Virus record (IMG/VR): IMGVR_UViG_3300021962_000279
Location: 1-37,253 of that record
DNA length: 37,253 nucleotides
DNA from: a virus
Strand: one strand, 5' to 3'
The position numbers and the translations under genes are program-made. How positions within the stretch are numbered: position 1 is the first letter of the stretch; each line of letters opens with the position of its first letter. Positions 13,101 through 18,074 of the stretch are shown piece by piece. The notes beneath the pieces were generated by a model. That model did no database searches and had not been told where the DNA came from. It was given only the letters and a program-made list of their open reading frames with translations.

Positions 13101-13556
13101 ATGAATAAAGTAAGCGTTCAATCGTTGAACGAATGTTTCAACGTATCTGGCATAGATTACATTGAGATGCCAGATGGATGGGAGAAAATGTATGATGATT
13201 GTACTTTTGAATTGCAGAGCAGAGCGGGGAGAATAGGAGGAAAGATTGGCGGCCCAAAAGGTGCAAGAACACAGATAGAAAATAAGATTGGAATGTATGC
13301 AAGAAGTAAAGAACAGTTGAGCATTGATAATGCTAAAGGTGGAAAAATAATGGGAGAAAGACATTATCAAAACAAAACTGGTTTGTTTGGTATGAGTGAG
13401 GAAGATAAGAAAAAAGCACAAACAAATGGCGGTAAAGTTGTTGGCAATCAACGATGGAAATGTTTAATCACAGGAAAGATTTCTAACGCAGGAGCATTGA
13501 CAAGTTATCAAAGAGTAAGAGGAATTGATATATCGCAGAGGGTAAGAATTGATTGA
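13101..13556 (+). CDS. NUMOD-like DNA-binding protein, homing-endonuclease relative
   Basis: A 151-aa basic protein. Residues ~43-115 carry repeated GG-x2-GG-type units (GRIGGKIGGPKGARTQ, NAKGGKIMGERHYQNKTGLF, TNGGKVVGNQRWKCL) with NK-G-(M/L)F spacers. The C-terminus is CLITGKISNAGALTSYQRVR plus GID, a tail I recall from phage HNH/GIY-YIG-associated modular DNA-binding proteins. I see no HNH, GIY-YIG or LAGLIDADG catalytic motif, so it is either a free-standing binding protein or a homing endonuclease that lost its nuclease half. Unlike its neighbours, it has its own late promoter and terminator. Confidence 0.75.
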   Translation: MNKVSVQSLNECFNVSGIDYIEMPDGWEKMYDDCTFELQSRAGRIGGKIGGPKGARTQIENKIGMYARSKEQLSIDNAKGGKIMGERHYQNKTGLFGMSEEDKKKAQTNGGKVVGNQRWKCLITGKISNAGALTSYQRVRGIDISQRVRID

Positions 13557-13559
13557 ATA

Positions 13560-13593
13560 AAAGTTACTCACCTCCAAAGTGGACCTATAGTAT
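13560..13593 (+). promoter_or_regulatory. 34-bp repeated promoter-like element, copy 9
   Basis: Consensus copy, 4 nt after the upstream stop; continues ATAGGACAC. ATG 13618 lies 25 nt beyond the repeat. Confidence 0.75.
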
Positions 13594-13617
13594 AGGACAC
13601 AAACGAAAAACGACTAA

Positions 13618-13953
13618 ATGACTGCTCACTTCGCAAATCTCTTCGCTCAGAATACTGATCTCACTGCTAAGTTTGTAACTGATTTCAAGCGTACTTTCAA
13701 GAGCAATACTTTCGATAAGTACACGCGAAATGACGGAAAAGTTTACATCAAGCACAGTGTAGATCGTGATACGAAAGATGATGTATTCTCTGTCGAAGCA
13801 ATGATTTATGAGTACAAAGGTTGCTGGTCTGGTAGTCAGAAATCCTTTGGCAGTTTTAATAACTTTGCTGATGCAATCTCTTGTGCTCGTAATGTGCAAC
13901 TGTCTGAAGATAGCATCAGCGAGGATGAAGCACTTTCTCTGATGCGTAACTGA
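13618..13953 (+). CDS. Hypothetical protein (111 aa)
   Basis: The only gene behind repeat copy 9. It has a helical N-terminus (LFAQNTDLTAKFVTDFKR) and a beta-rich middle (GKVYIKHSVDRD, FSVEAMIYEYKGCWSGSQ). The C-terminus is acidic (SEDSISEDEALSLMRN). No signal peptide or catalytic motif. Not recognised. Confidence 0.75.
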   Translation: MTAHFANLFAQNTDLTAKFVTDFKRTFKSNTFDKYTRNDGKVYIKHSVDRDTKDDVFSVEAMIYEYKGCWSGSQKSFGSFNNFADAISCARNVQLSEDSISEDEALSLMRN

Positions 13954-13968
13954 AACTCTCCGTCAATT

Positions 13969-14002
13969 AAAGTTACTCACCTCCAAAGTGGACCTATAGT
14001 AT
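13969..14002 (+). promoter_or_regulatory. 34-bp repeated promoter-like element, copy 10
   Basis: Consensus copy. ATG 14001 follows TATAGT directly. Confidence 0.75.
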
Positions 14003-14270
14003 GACCAACACTCAAACCGCGATGATCGAGTTTCCTACTCTCCAGTCTAAAGATGGCACAATGATCGTCGGTTTCTATCCCATTGAGGATTGTTCCAACT
14101 ATACTCTCAAGGTTCTCTCTTGGAAGGGTATTGATACGATCTCTCAAAAGTGTCTGACCAAAAAAGATGCACAACGCGAGATCAATGATCGCCTGGCACT
14201 TGAATATGTGATCACTGGTGATAACATTGGTCTGGTGCAAGAATACAACTTCATGGCAGGTGCAGTTTGA
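14001..14270 (+). CDS. Small hypothetical protein (89 aa)
   Basis: The ATG at 14001 is inside repeat copy 10. Met8 (14022, MIEFPTLQSKDGTMIVGFYP) could be the true start if transcription begins about 7 nt after TATAGT. The body has strands (MIVGFYPIEDCSNYTLKVLS) and a helix with a KKDAQREINDR segment. Function unknown. The stop overlaps the next ATG. Confidence 0.74.
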   Translation: MTNTQTAMIEFPTLQSKDGTMIVGFYPIEDCSNYTLKVLSWKGIDTISQKCLTKKDAQREINDRLALEYVITGDNIGLVQEYNFMAGAV

Positions 14271-14440
14271 TGACAAAAACCACTCTTACTTTTGAAGAGA
14301 TTGATGCACTTCTCAAGTTCATTGAGTTTCATACTGATAACTTCGTAAGTGATGAAGATGCTGATGAATTAAATGAGTTAGTCGGCACAGATGTCGATGC
14401 ACTCTATAACAAACTTTCCGAAATGCAAGACGAAGTATGA
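14270..14440 (+). CDS. Small acidic helical protein (56 aa)
   Basis: ATG overlaps the last A of the preceding TGA. All-helical and acidic (LTFEEIDALLKFIEFHTDNF, then DADELNELVGTDVDAL). Followed by another ATGA overlap. It resembles small cyanophage proteins of unknown role. Confidence 0.68.
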   Translation: MTKTTLTFEEIDALLKFIEFHTDNFVSDEDADELNELVGTDVDALYNKLSEMQDEV

Positions 14441-14601
14441 AACATTCAAACACAGTTCGTATCATTGACAAACTGGGATTGTTTCCTGAGACAAGAGGAA
14501 AAGCACGTTATATTTCAGTCAAGACATACAATCATGCAATGGAGATTGTAGACGAACAAAATCAGTTAGGTAACATTGCAACACTGATTAACTGGGAATA
14601 A
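14437..14601 (+). CDS. Small basic hypothetical protein (54 aa)
   Basis: ATGA overlap upstream. MKHSNTVRIIDKLGLFPETR, then GKARYISVKTYNHAMEIV: a small alpha/beta protein. Its TAA stop ends on the first base of repeat copy 11. Confidence 0.68.
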   Translation: MKHSNTVRIIDKLGLFPETRGKARYISVKTYNHAMEIVDEQNQLGNIATLINWE

Positions 14602-14634
14602 AAGTTACTCACCTCCAAAGTGGACCTATAGTAT
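14601..14634 (+). promoter_or_regulatory. 34-bp repeated promoter-like element, copy 11
   Basis: Consensus copy. It holds both the end of the upstream TAA stop and the downstream ATG (14633): the most compact gene junction of the set. Confidence 0.75.
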
Positions 14635-14815
14635 GAGCAACACTTCAATCGACTTTCAAACCGACATTACTCCTGCACTTCTGGAGTTTATGTGCAACAA
14701 TCACACAGATCTGAATGATTGTGTAGACTTTGTTTGCTGTCTTTTCGATCTTGATGCAACTGATGAATTGATTGATTATGTTGCAGAAGAGTTCGATACT
14801 TTCTTTGGTAACTGA
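14633..14815 (+). CDS. Small acidic protein (60 aa)
   Basis: Start ATG 14633 lies in repeat copy 11; the next in-frame Met is residue 20 (14690), preceded by GGAG. Very acidic and helical with several Cys (DCVDFVCCLFDLDATDELID). Not recognised. The next gene starts 4 nt after the stop. Confidence 0.68.
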   Translation: MSNTSIDFQTDITPALLEFMCNNHTDLNDCVDFVCCLFDLDATDELIDYVAEEFDTFFGN

Positions 14816-14819
14816 TACA

Positions 14820-15014
14820 ATGGTTTATTACAAAGTCACTGAAATTGAGTTTGATTTTGATGATGAAGATCTCACAGATGATGAACAAAAAGAGATCATC
14901 GAAGATGCCACATCTTGTCTCTGGACATCACCAACTGAAGAGGATTTAGTCAACACAATCACCGACAATATGGGTTGGTGCATTAAGTCTCTTTCTTACA
15001 ATACCATTCAATGA
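14820..15014 (+). CDS. Conserved hypothetical cyanophage protein (64 aa)
   Basis: ATG 14820 (MVYYKVTEIEFDFDDEDLTD) chosen over an upstream in-frame start inside the previous gene. The ending DNMGWCIKSLSYNTIQ is a signature I recall from a cyanomyovirus family that begins YYKVTEI and ends GWCIKSIDY. Acidic helix in between. Function unknown. ATGA overlap with the next gene. Confidence 0.78.
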   Translation: MVYYKVTEIEFDFDDEDLTDDEQKEIIEDATSCLWTSPTEEDLVNTITDNMGWCIKSLSYNTIQ

Positions 15015-15160
15015 TTGAACTTCTTCTTGCATCTGTGATCATCGGTTCTACTGAAATTGCACCGAATGTTTTACAGATTGACTACCTTACTCCAACAAAT
15101 CAAGTTGTAACTATTCTTGATAATGTTGAACTTAAAGGAGGACAAATCGACAATGATTGA
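15011..15160 (+). CDS. Small hypothetical protein (49 aa)
   Basis: ATGA overlap upstream. A short hydrophobic N-terminus (MIELLLASVIIGSTEIAP) could be a signal or weak membrane segment. The rest is beta-like (NQVVTILDNVELKGGQ). A GGAGG inside its 3' end (15137-15141) is the ribosome binding site of the next gene, 11 nt before ATG 15153. Confidence 0.6.
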   Translation: MIELLLASVIIGSTEIAPNVLQIDYLTPTNQVVTILDNVELKGGQIDND

Positions 15161-15293
15161 GACTAATTTCTATATTCTGACACAAGAACAATACCAAGAA
15201 AATCTACAGTATGCTGATGAGTTAGGTATCACAATCGATTATTATTTGTCTGAGTTTTGTGATGTTCAAGGCCCCCTAATCACCATCGAATAA
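15153..15293 (+). CDS. Small protein with DYYLSEF motif (46 aa)
   Basis: Overlaps the previous gene by 8 nt and has a clear GGAGG at 15137-15141. MIETNFYILTQEQYQENLQY, then ITIDYYLSEFCDVQGPLI. The DYYLSEF segment also ends the 45-aa protein at 2158. The TAA stop falls on the first base of repeat copy 12. Confidence 0.7.
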   Translation: MIETNFYILTQEQYQENLQYADELGITIDYYLSEFCDVQGPLITIE

Positions 15294-15326
15294 AAGTTAC
15301 TCACCTCCAAAGTGGACCTATAGTAT
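15293..15326 (+). promoter_or_regulatory. 34-bp repeated promoter-like element, copy 12
   Basis: Consensus copy, starting on the last base of the upstream stop and continuing ATAAGCAC. ATG 15347 lies 21 nt beyond. Confidence 0.75.
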
Positions 15327-15346
15327 AAGCACACTTCAAACCACAA

Positions 15347-15664
15347 ATGCGTAAGATCGAAAAGCAAATGAATGAGGCAATCATTCAAGAGATTGATTGG
15401 AAACTAAAGAACACCAAAGTGATTAACAACGAAGGTGTATCTGAAGTCTATTTGCATGACAATCTGATTGCTAAGATTGGTGATACTTGGATGCAACTGT
15501 TCGATGGTGGTTGGCAATCAAACACCACAAAGTCGCGTCTTAATGCACTTCTTCACGCTCATGGAATTGGTAACGAATGTGTATTCCAAAAGAACTATGT
15601 TTGGAAGTTTCAAATGTCTGATGGTAGCACAATTCCTTTCTTCTCTGGTATGCGTCTGAACTGA
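15347..15664 (+). CDS. Conserved phage protein of unknown function (105 aa)
   Basis: The sequence MRKIEKQMNEAIIQEIDWKL, then EVYLHDNLIAKIG and QLFDGGWQSNTTKSRLNALL, belongs to a family widespread in phages of many hosts. The invariant part is DGGWQ-TTKSRLNALL. It is a small alpha/beta protein with no catalytic residues that I can assign. First gene behind repeat copy 12. Confidence 0.84.
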   Translation: MRKIEKQMNEAIIQEIDWKLKNTKVINNEGVSEVYLHDNLIAKIGDTWMQLFDGGWQSNTTKSRLNALLHAHGIGNECVFQKNYVWKFQMSDGSTIPFFSGMRLN

Positions 15665-15703
15665 ACTTTTCTTCTTAAGTAACACTCACTCTTCATTCTT
15701 AAA

Positions 15704-15832
15704 ATGTTCAAGATCCGTTACTTTACTCCCTATCAGCAACAGTGGAGAACACAGTCATTCTCTACATTAGATGAAGCAAAGAGGATGGTTCAATTCTATC
15801 TCTCATGTGGAAGTCCTGCTGAATTGGTGTAA
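15704..15832 (+). CDS. Small hypothetical protein (42 aa)
   Basis: MFKIRYFTPYQQQWRTQSFS, then TLDEAKRMVQFYLSC: a beta-hairpin followed by a helix. The leader contains AAGTAACACTCACTC, also seen after 17167. The last base of its stop is the first base of the next ATG. Confidence 0.65.
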   Translation: MFKIRYFTPYQQQWRTQSFSTLDEAKRMVQFYLSCGSPAELV

Positions 15833-15957
15833 TGTCAAAGTTCCTGATAGGTGTAGTCATTGGTATCATACTTTCAACAGTAGGGTTCAATGGGATAGCA
15901 AATCTAGGTAATAGAGCTATCAACGGGATCGAATCTTTTGCTACTGATAATCAATGA
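15832..15957 (+). CDS. Small single-pass membrane protein (41 aa)
   Basis: Starts on the last base of the previous TAA. Residues 3-20 (KFLIGVVIGIILSTVGFNGI) form one membrane or signal-like helix; the rest is soluble. Related short proteins with KFLIGVVIGI starts are, from memory, found in cyanophages. A strong terminator follows directly. Confidence 0.68.
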   Translation: MSKFLIGVVIGIILSTVGFNGIANLGNRAINGIESFATDNQ

Positions 15958-15985
15958 AGAGAGGATATGTTTCCTCTCTTTTTTT
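15958..15985 (+). terminator. Strong intrinsic terminator
   Basis: AGAGAGGA at 15958-15965 pairs perfectly with TCCTCTCT at 15972-15979 around a 6-nt loop, followed by six more T. It ends the copy-12 operon. Confidence 0.85.
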
Positions 15986-16279
15986 ATGTCTAAAAACGTT
16001 ATTTTATGCTTTAAATGTGTTGAAATCAATAAAAAATGTATTTTTAAATGTATATAAGCGTTTTAAATCGTTATTGATAATCATTCTCAATAAGGTGATT
16101 AAAGGCATTTAAATGTCTCTGTGTGTGGCATTTATAGTCATTTAAATGTGCTCAGGTCTTGTGATCTTTAACGTCGTTCTATCACACTCTGCGCAAAATG
16201 TCAAGCACCCCCGCGTCACAAAATCCCCACAATCGCACTCATAAAATCTCCCAGACCCTCATAAATATCCCCACAGACC
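15986..16279. other. Non-coding AT-rich control region
   Basis: Together with the flanking terminator and promoter this is the only stretch over 300 nt without a gene. 15986-16148 is AT-rich and holds five TTTAAAT motifs (16010, 16043, 16062, 16108, 16141), two of them as the palindrome CATTTAAATG (16106-16115, 16139-16148). It also holds a Fur-box-like 19-mer (16070-16088). 16150-16279 is C-rich and could encode only an N-terminal extension of the next ORF, which I reject. An ATAAATA at 16261 is too far from a start to be convincing. It may be a regulatory hub or a replication start site. Confidence 0.55.
16070..16088 (+). promoter_or_regulatory. Fur-box-like sequence
   Basis: GTTATTGATAATCATTCTC matches the classical Fur box (GATAATGATAATCATTATC) at 16 of 19 positions by direct comparison. 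It lies in the non-coding region about 190 nt upstream of the -35 at 16280. Confidence 0.35.
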
Positions 16280-16308
16280 TTGACAGAAACGCCTCAGCAT
16301 CTTACAAT
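16280..16308 (+). promoter_or_regulatory. Sigma-70-type promoter before 16336
   Basis: TTGACA at 16280-16285, a 17-bp spacer and TACAAT at 16303-16308, then AAGGAG at 16323-16328 and ATG at 16336. A textbook arrangement that fixes the start of the next gene. Confidence 0.78.
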
Positions 16309-16335
16309 ACTTTCAGTAACACAAGGAGCGTACTT

Positions 16336-16509
16336 ATGTCAGTAGCATACAGTCAAGCACAGAAGGTTCGTTATCGTATCACTCTAGACATCTCTGCGTT
16401 TCCTGACTTTGACCCACATCAAATTGACTGGGAGAAGTTATTCAAGTTGGAACCTGCAGAAAAGTGTGATGCTTACGTTGAGGACTTAAGTACACCCGAC
16501 CGTTGGTGA
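16336..16509 (+). CDS. Small hypothetical protein (57 aa)
   Basis: Start fixed by a near-consensus promoter (16280-16308) and AAGGAG; the in-frame ATG at 16198 lies upstream of the promoter. MSVAYSQAQKVRYRITLDIS, then AFPDFDPHQIDWEKLF and an acidic tail. One beta strand plus helix; I recall similar RYR-L-I/V-FP-FDP small proteins in cyanophages. Function unknown. Confidence 0.75.
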   Translation: MSVAYSQAQKVRYRITLDISAFPDFDPHQIDWEKLFKLEPAEKCDAYVEDLSTPDRW

Positions 16510-16522
16510 TTATCAGGGCTCC

Positions 16523-16556
16523 AAAATTACTCACCTCCAAAGTGGACCTATAGTGT
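16523..16556 (+). promoter_or_regulatory. 34-bp repeated promoter-like element, copy 13
   Basis: Last copy; one change near its start (AAAATTACTC). It continues AGGGGGGC, forming GGGGGG/CCCCCC (16558-16579) right after TATAGT. ATG 16602 lies 45 nt beyond. Confidence 0.72.
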
Positions 16557-16601
16557 AGGGGGGCAACAAACGACCCCCCGCTAACACTTAAGACTCACAC
16601 A

Positions 16602-16850
16602 ATGGCAGTCACTTATCAGACCAACATTCAGGACACCACCTATAATGGGTGGAGCAATTATGAGACCTGGAATGTTGCACTCTGGATCCAGAATGATGAG
16701 GGTCTATATAACATCGCCCGTGAGGCAGGTGATTATCAGTCTTTCGTCCAATCTATCAGTGAGTTTATGACACAAACTCTTGATGGTGTAAGGTTCGATG
16801 ACCCCGCTGTAAATGTGATCCAGATCAATAGCGATGTGTTCGACTTCTGA
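16602..16850 (+). CDS. DUF7249-like conserved phage protein (82 aa)
   Basis: The segment YNGWSNYETWNVALWIQNDE at residues 14-33 is the hallmark of a small protein family found in many phages and some bacteria (DUF7249 as I recall). It is followed by a helix, then LDGVRFDDPAVNV. Aromatic-rich, soluble and compact; no known activity. The leader contains TAACACTTAAGAC (16582-16594), repeated before the next gene. Confidence 0.85.
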   Translation: MAVTYQTNIQDTTYNGWSNYETWNVALWIQNDEGLYNIAREAGDYQSFVQSISEFMTQTLDGVRFDDPAVNVIQINSDVFDF

Positions 16851-16887
16851 TTAACACTTAAGACCGATACACTTCACTACACTTTTC

Positions 16888-17169
16888 ATGCTGAACTTCA
16901 TCCCCTACGCTGTTCGTCGTCCGTTCTACTATGTGTTCGACCTGATCGCATGTTCTGATTTTCGTCGTGAAGAATTGGACCGCATCTTCAACGTTGAAGG
17001 TTATGACCAAAGTATGCAAATCCTGGGGTTCATTAACTACTTGGGTATGACAGGTCAGTTAGATCTACCTGAGAACTTTCACCTGTTTGCTGATGTTGAA
17101 ACTCTAGAGCAAGCAGTAGAGAAGTGGCGTGATTATCAAGACCTGATGAACACTTCCACTCTCGCCTAA
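16888..17169 (+). CDS. Hypothetical protein (93 aa)
   Basis: An all-helical protein: MLNFIPYAVRRPFYYVFDLI, then DFRREELDRIFNVEGYDQSM and LGFINYLGMTGQLDLPENF. The N-terminal aromatic stretch could be membrane-associated but is too polar for a clear helix. The leader repeats TAACACTTAAGAC (16852-16864). Not recognised. Confidence 0.74.
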   Translation: MLNFIPYAVRRPFYYVFDLIACSDFRREELDRIFNVEGYDQSMQILGFINYLGMTGQLDLPENFHLFADVETLEQAVEKWRDYQDLMNTSTLA

Positions 17170-17294
17170 GTAACACTCACTCCTGTCGCATGAGTATAAA
17201 CTAGGCACGTTCCAGGAAGTAGCACAACTGCTACAATGAGAGGACTAGGGACACTCTCACTCAACACACACTAACTAACACTCAAGAACACAAA

Positions 17295-17465
17295 ATGTCT
17301 AAGACCGTGATGCTTTCTCTGCTGGCACAAGGTAACACTGGCAGTGAGATTATGTCCATCCTGGATGCAATCGCCACTGATAATGTTGCTGGTTTCGATT
17401 ATATCGAAGGGCAACAGATTGAGAGTGCCCTTGGTATTCCTACTCTGGAAGAGATTGCGTTCTGA
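17295..17465 (+). CDS. Small conserved cyanophage protein (56 aa)
   Basis: MSKTVMLSLLAQGNTGSEIM, then SILDAIATDNVAGFDYIEG and LEEIAF. From memory the MLSLLAQGNTG-EIL-ILD pattern is widespread in cyanomyoviruses. Helical, soluble, function unknown. A TACAAT at 17232-17237 could be a -10 but has no good -35. The leader again has a TAACACTCAAGAAC variant (17276-17289). Confidence 0.75.
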   Translation: MSKTVMLSLLAQGNTGSEIMSILDAIATDNVAGFDYIEGQQIESALGIPTLEEIAF

Positions 17466-17490
17466 TGTAGTCTAACTGTGCGCTCCCTGG

Positions 17491-17519
17491 TTGACACTGG
17501 GGGGCGCTTATGTTATGCT
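17491..17519 (+). promoter_or_regulatory. Sigma-70-type promoter
   Basis: TTGACA at 17491-17496, a 17-bp spacer and TATGCT at 17514-17519. Downstream are a possible 24-aa ORF (17548) and the membrane protein gene at 17681. Confidence 0.55.
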
Positions 17520-17547
17520 TGGTGATATCAGTGATCCGGCAGTGTTT

Positions 17548-17622
17548 ATGCGCGGTTCTTATAGGCGTGGCGGCGGCGTTGTCCCGATGCCCCCCCGTTA
17601 TAAAAAAAGCAAACTACCCTAA
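17548..17622 (+). CDS. Possible micro-ORF (24 aa)
   Basis: MRGSYRRGGGVVPMPPRYKK and four more residues, strongly basic and Gly/Pro-rich. It follows the 17491-17519 promoter at a suitable distance but has no clear ribosome binding site. It may be only a leader. In frame with an ATG inside the -10 (17515). Confidence 0.22.
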   Translation: MRGSYRRGGGVVPMPPRYKKSKLP

Positions 17623-17646
17623 CCTACAGAGGTGACAAATCGACCT

Positions 17647-17653
17647 CTAAATA
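17647..17653 (+). promoter_or_regulatory. T4-type late promoter
   Basis: CTAAATA, 28 nt before ATG 17681. Confidence 0.5.
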
Positions 17654-17680
17654 TCAATCTCATAAAAATTTTCCGGAAGT

Positions 17681-17842
17681 ATGATAAGTCTTCGAAACCC
17701 CCGCAGAAGATCCCCCTATTGGAATTTCTGGAAGGTAGTCTTTGCGGGATGGTTAATAAGATATCCACGGCAGTGCTTTACGATTATCGGAGTGCCCCTT
17801 GGATTTTTGATTGTTCTGATATATAATGCGGTAACAAAATAA
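17681..17842 (+). CDS. Small membrane protein (53 aa)
   Basis: A GGAAG lies just before the ATG and a late promoter at 17647. The protein starts with a basic cluster (MISLRNPRRRSPYWNF). It continues with the amphipathic WKVVFAGWLIRYPRQ and then a clear membrane helix at ~33-50 (FTIIGVPLGFLIVLIYNAVT). I prefer it to the overlapping 64-aa GTG-start frame (17632-17826), because this frame has a sensible positive-inside membrane topology and better signals. Proteins with a similar RYPR-TxxGxP pattern occur in cyanophages from memory. Confidence 0.62.
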   Translation: MISLRNPRRRSPYWNFWKVVFAGWLIRYPRQCFTIIGVPLGFLIVLIYNAVTK

Positions 17843-17873
17843 AAAGTACTGAAAAAATTCCGGAAATATTTTT

Positions 17874-18068
17874 ATGACTGAAAAGGTTTATCACATTTAT
17901 GCAAAGGATCGGTGCATCTATCACAACTTATCAGAGAGTAAATTCTCTGAGACCTGGGAGATGATTCACAGAATGATTGATCTTCTTGATTTAGATCTTA
18001 CAAAAGAAGATTTAACTTATGAGGAGCTTTATGTGAGTAAGGAAGTATTACTGAATTCTTCCCATTGA
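17874..18068 (+). CDS. Conserved hypothetical cyanophage protein (64 aa)
   Basis: MTEKVYHIYAKDRCIYHNLS, then ending DLTYEELYVSKEVLLNSSH. From memory this is a well-conserved small family of T4-like cyanophages, found close to the structural module. Start supported by GGAAAT 8-13 nt upstream. Helical with a conserved C-terminal NSSH. Function unknown. Confidence 0.82.
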   Translation: MTEKVYHIYAKDRCIYHNLSESKFSETWEMIHRMIDLLDLDLTKEDLTYEELYVSKEVLLNSSH

Positions 18069-18074
18069 GGTGAT

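Noticed and set aside
16261-16267. ATAAATA as a late promoter for 16336
   Set aside because: It is 69 nt from the ATG, with a much better sigma-70 promoter in between.
16198-16335. N-terminal extension of the 16336 protein to ATG 16198
   Set aside because: A TTGACA-17-TACAAT promoter and AAGGAG lie between the two ATGs, and the extension is low-complexity.
1248-16556. The 13 repeats as a CRISPR array or transposon ends
   Set aside because: Spacing is irregular (about 0.4 to 3 kb) with whole genes between, all copies have the same orientation, and there are no cas genes, target-site duplications or transposases.
17632-17826. 64-aa GTG-start ORF
   Set aside because: It overlaps the 17681 frame, which has an ATG, a GGAAG site, a late promoter and a plausible membrane helix.
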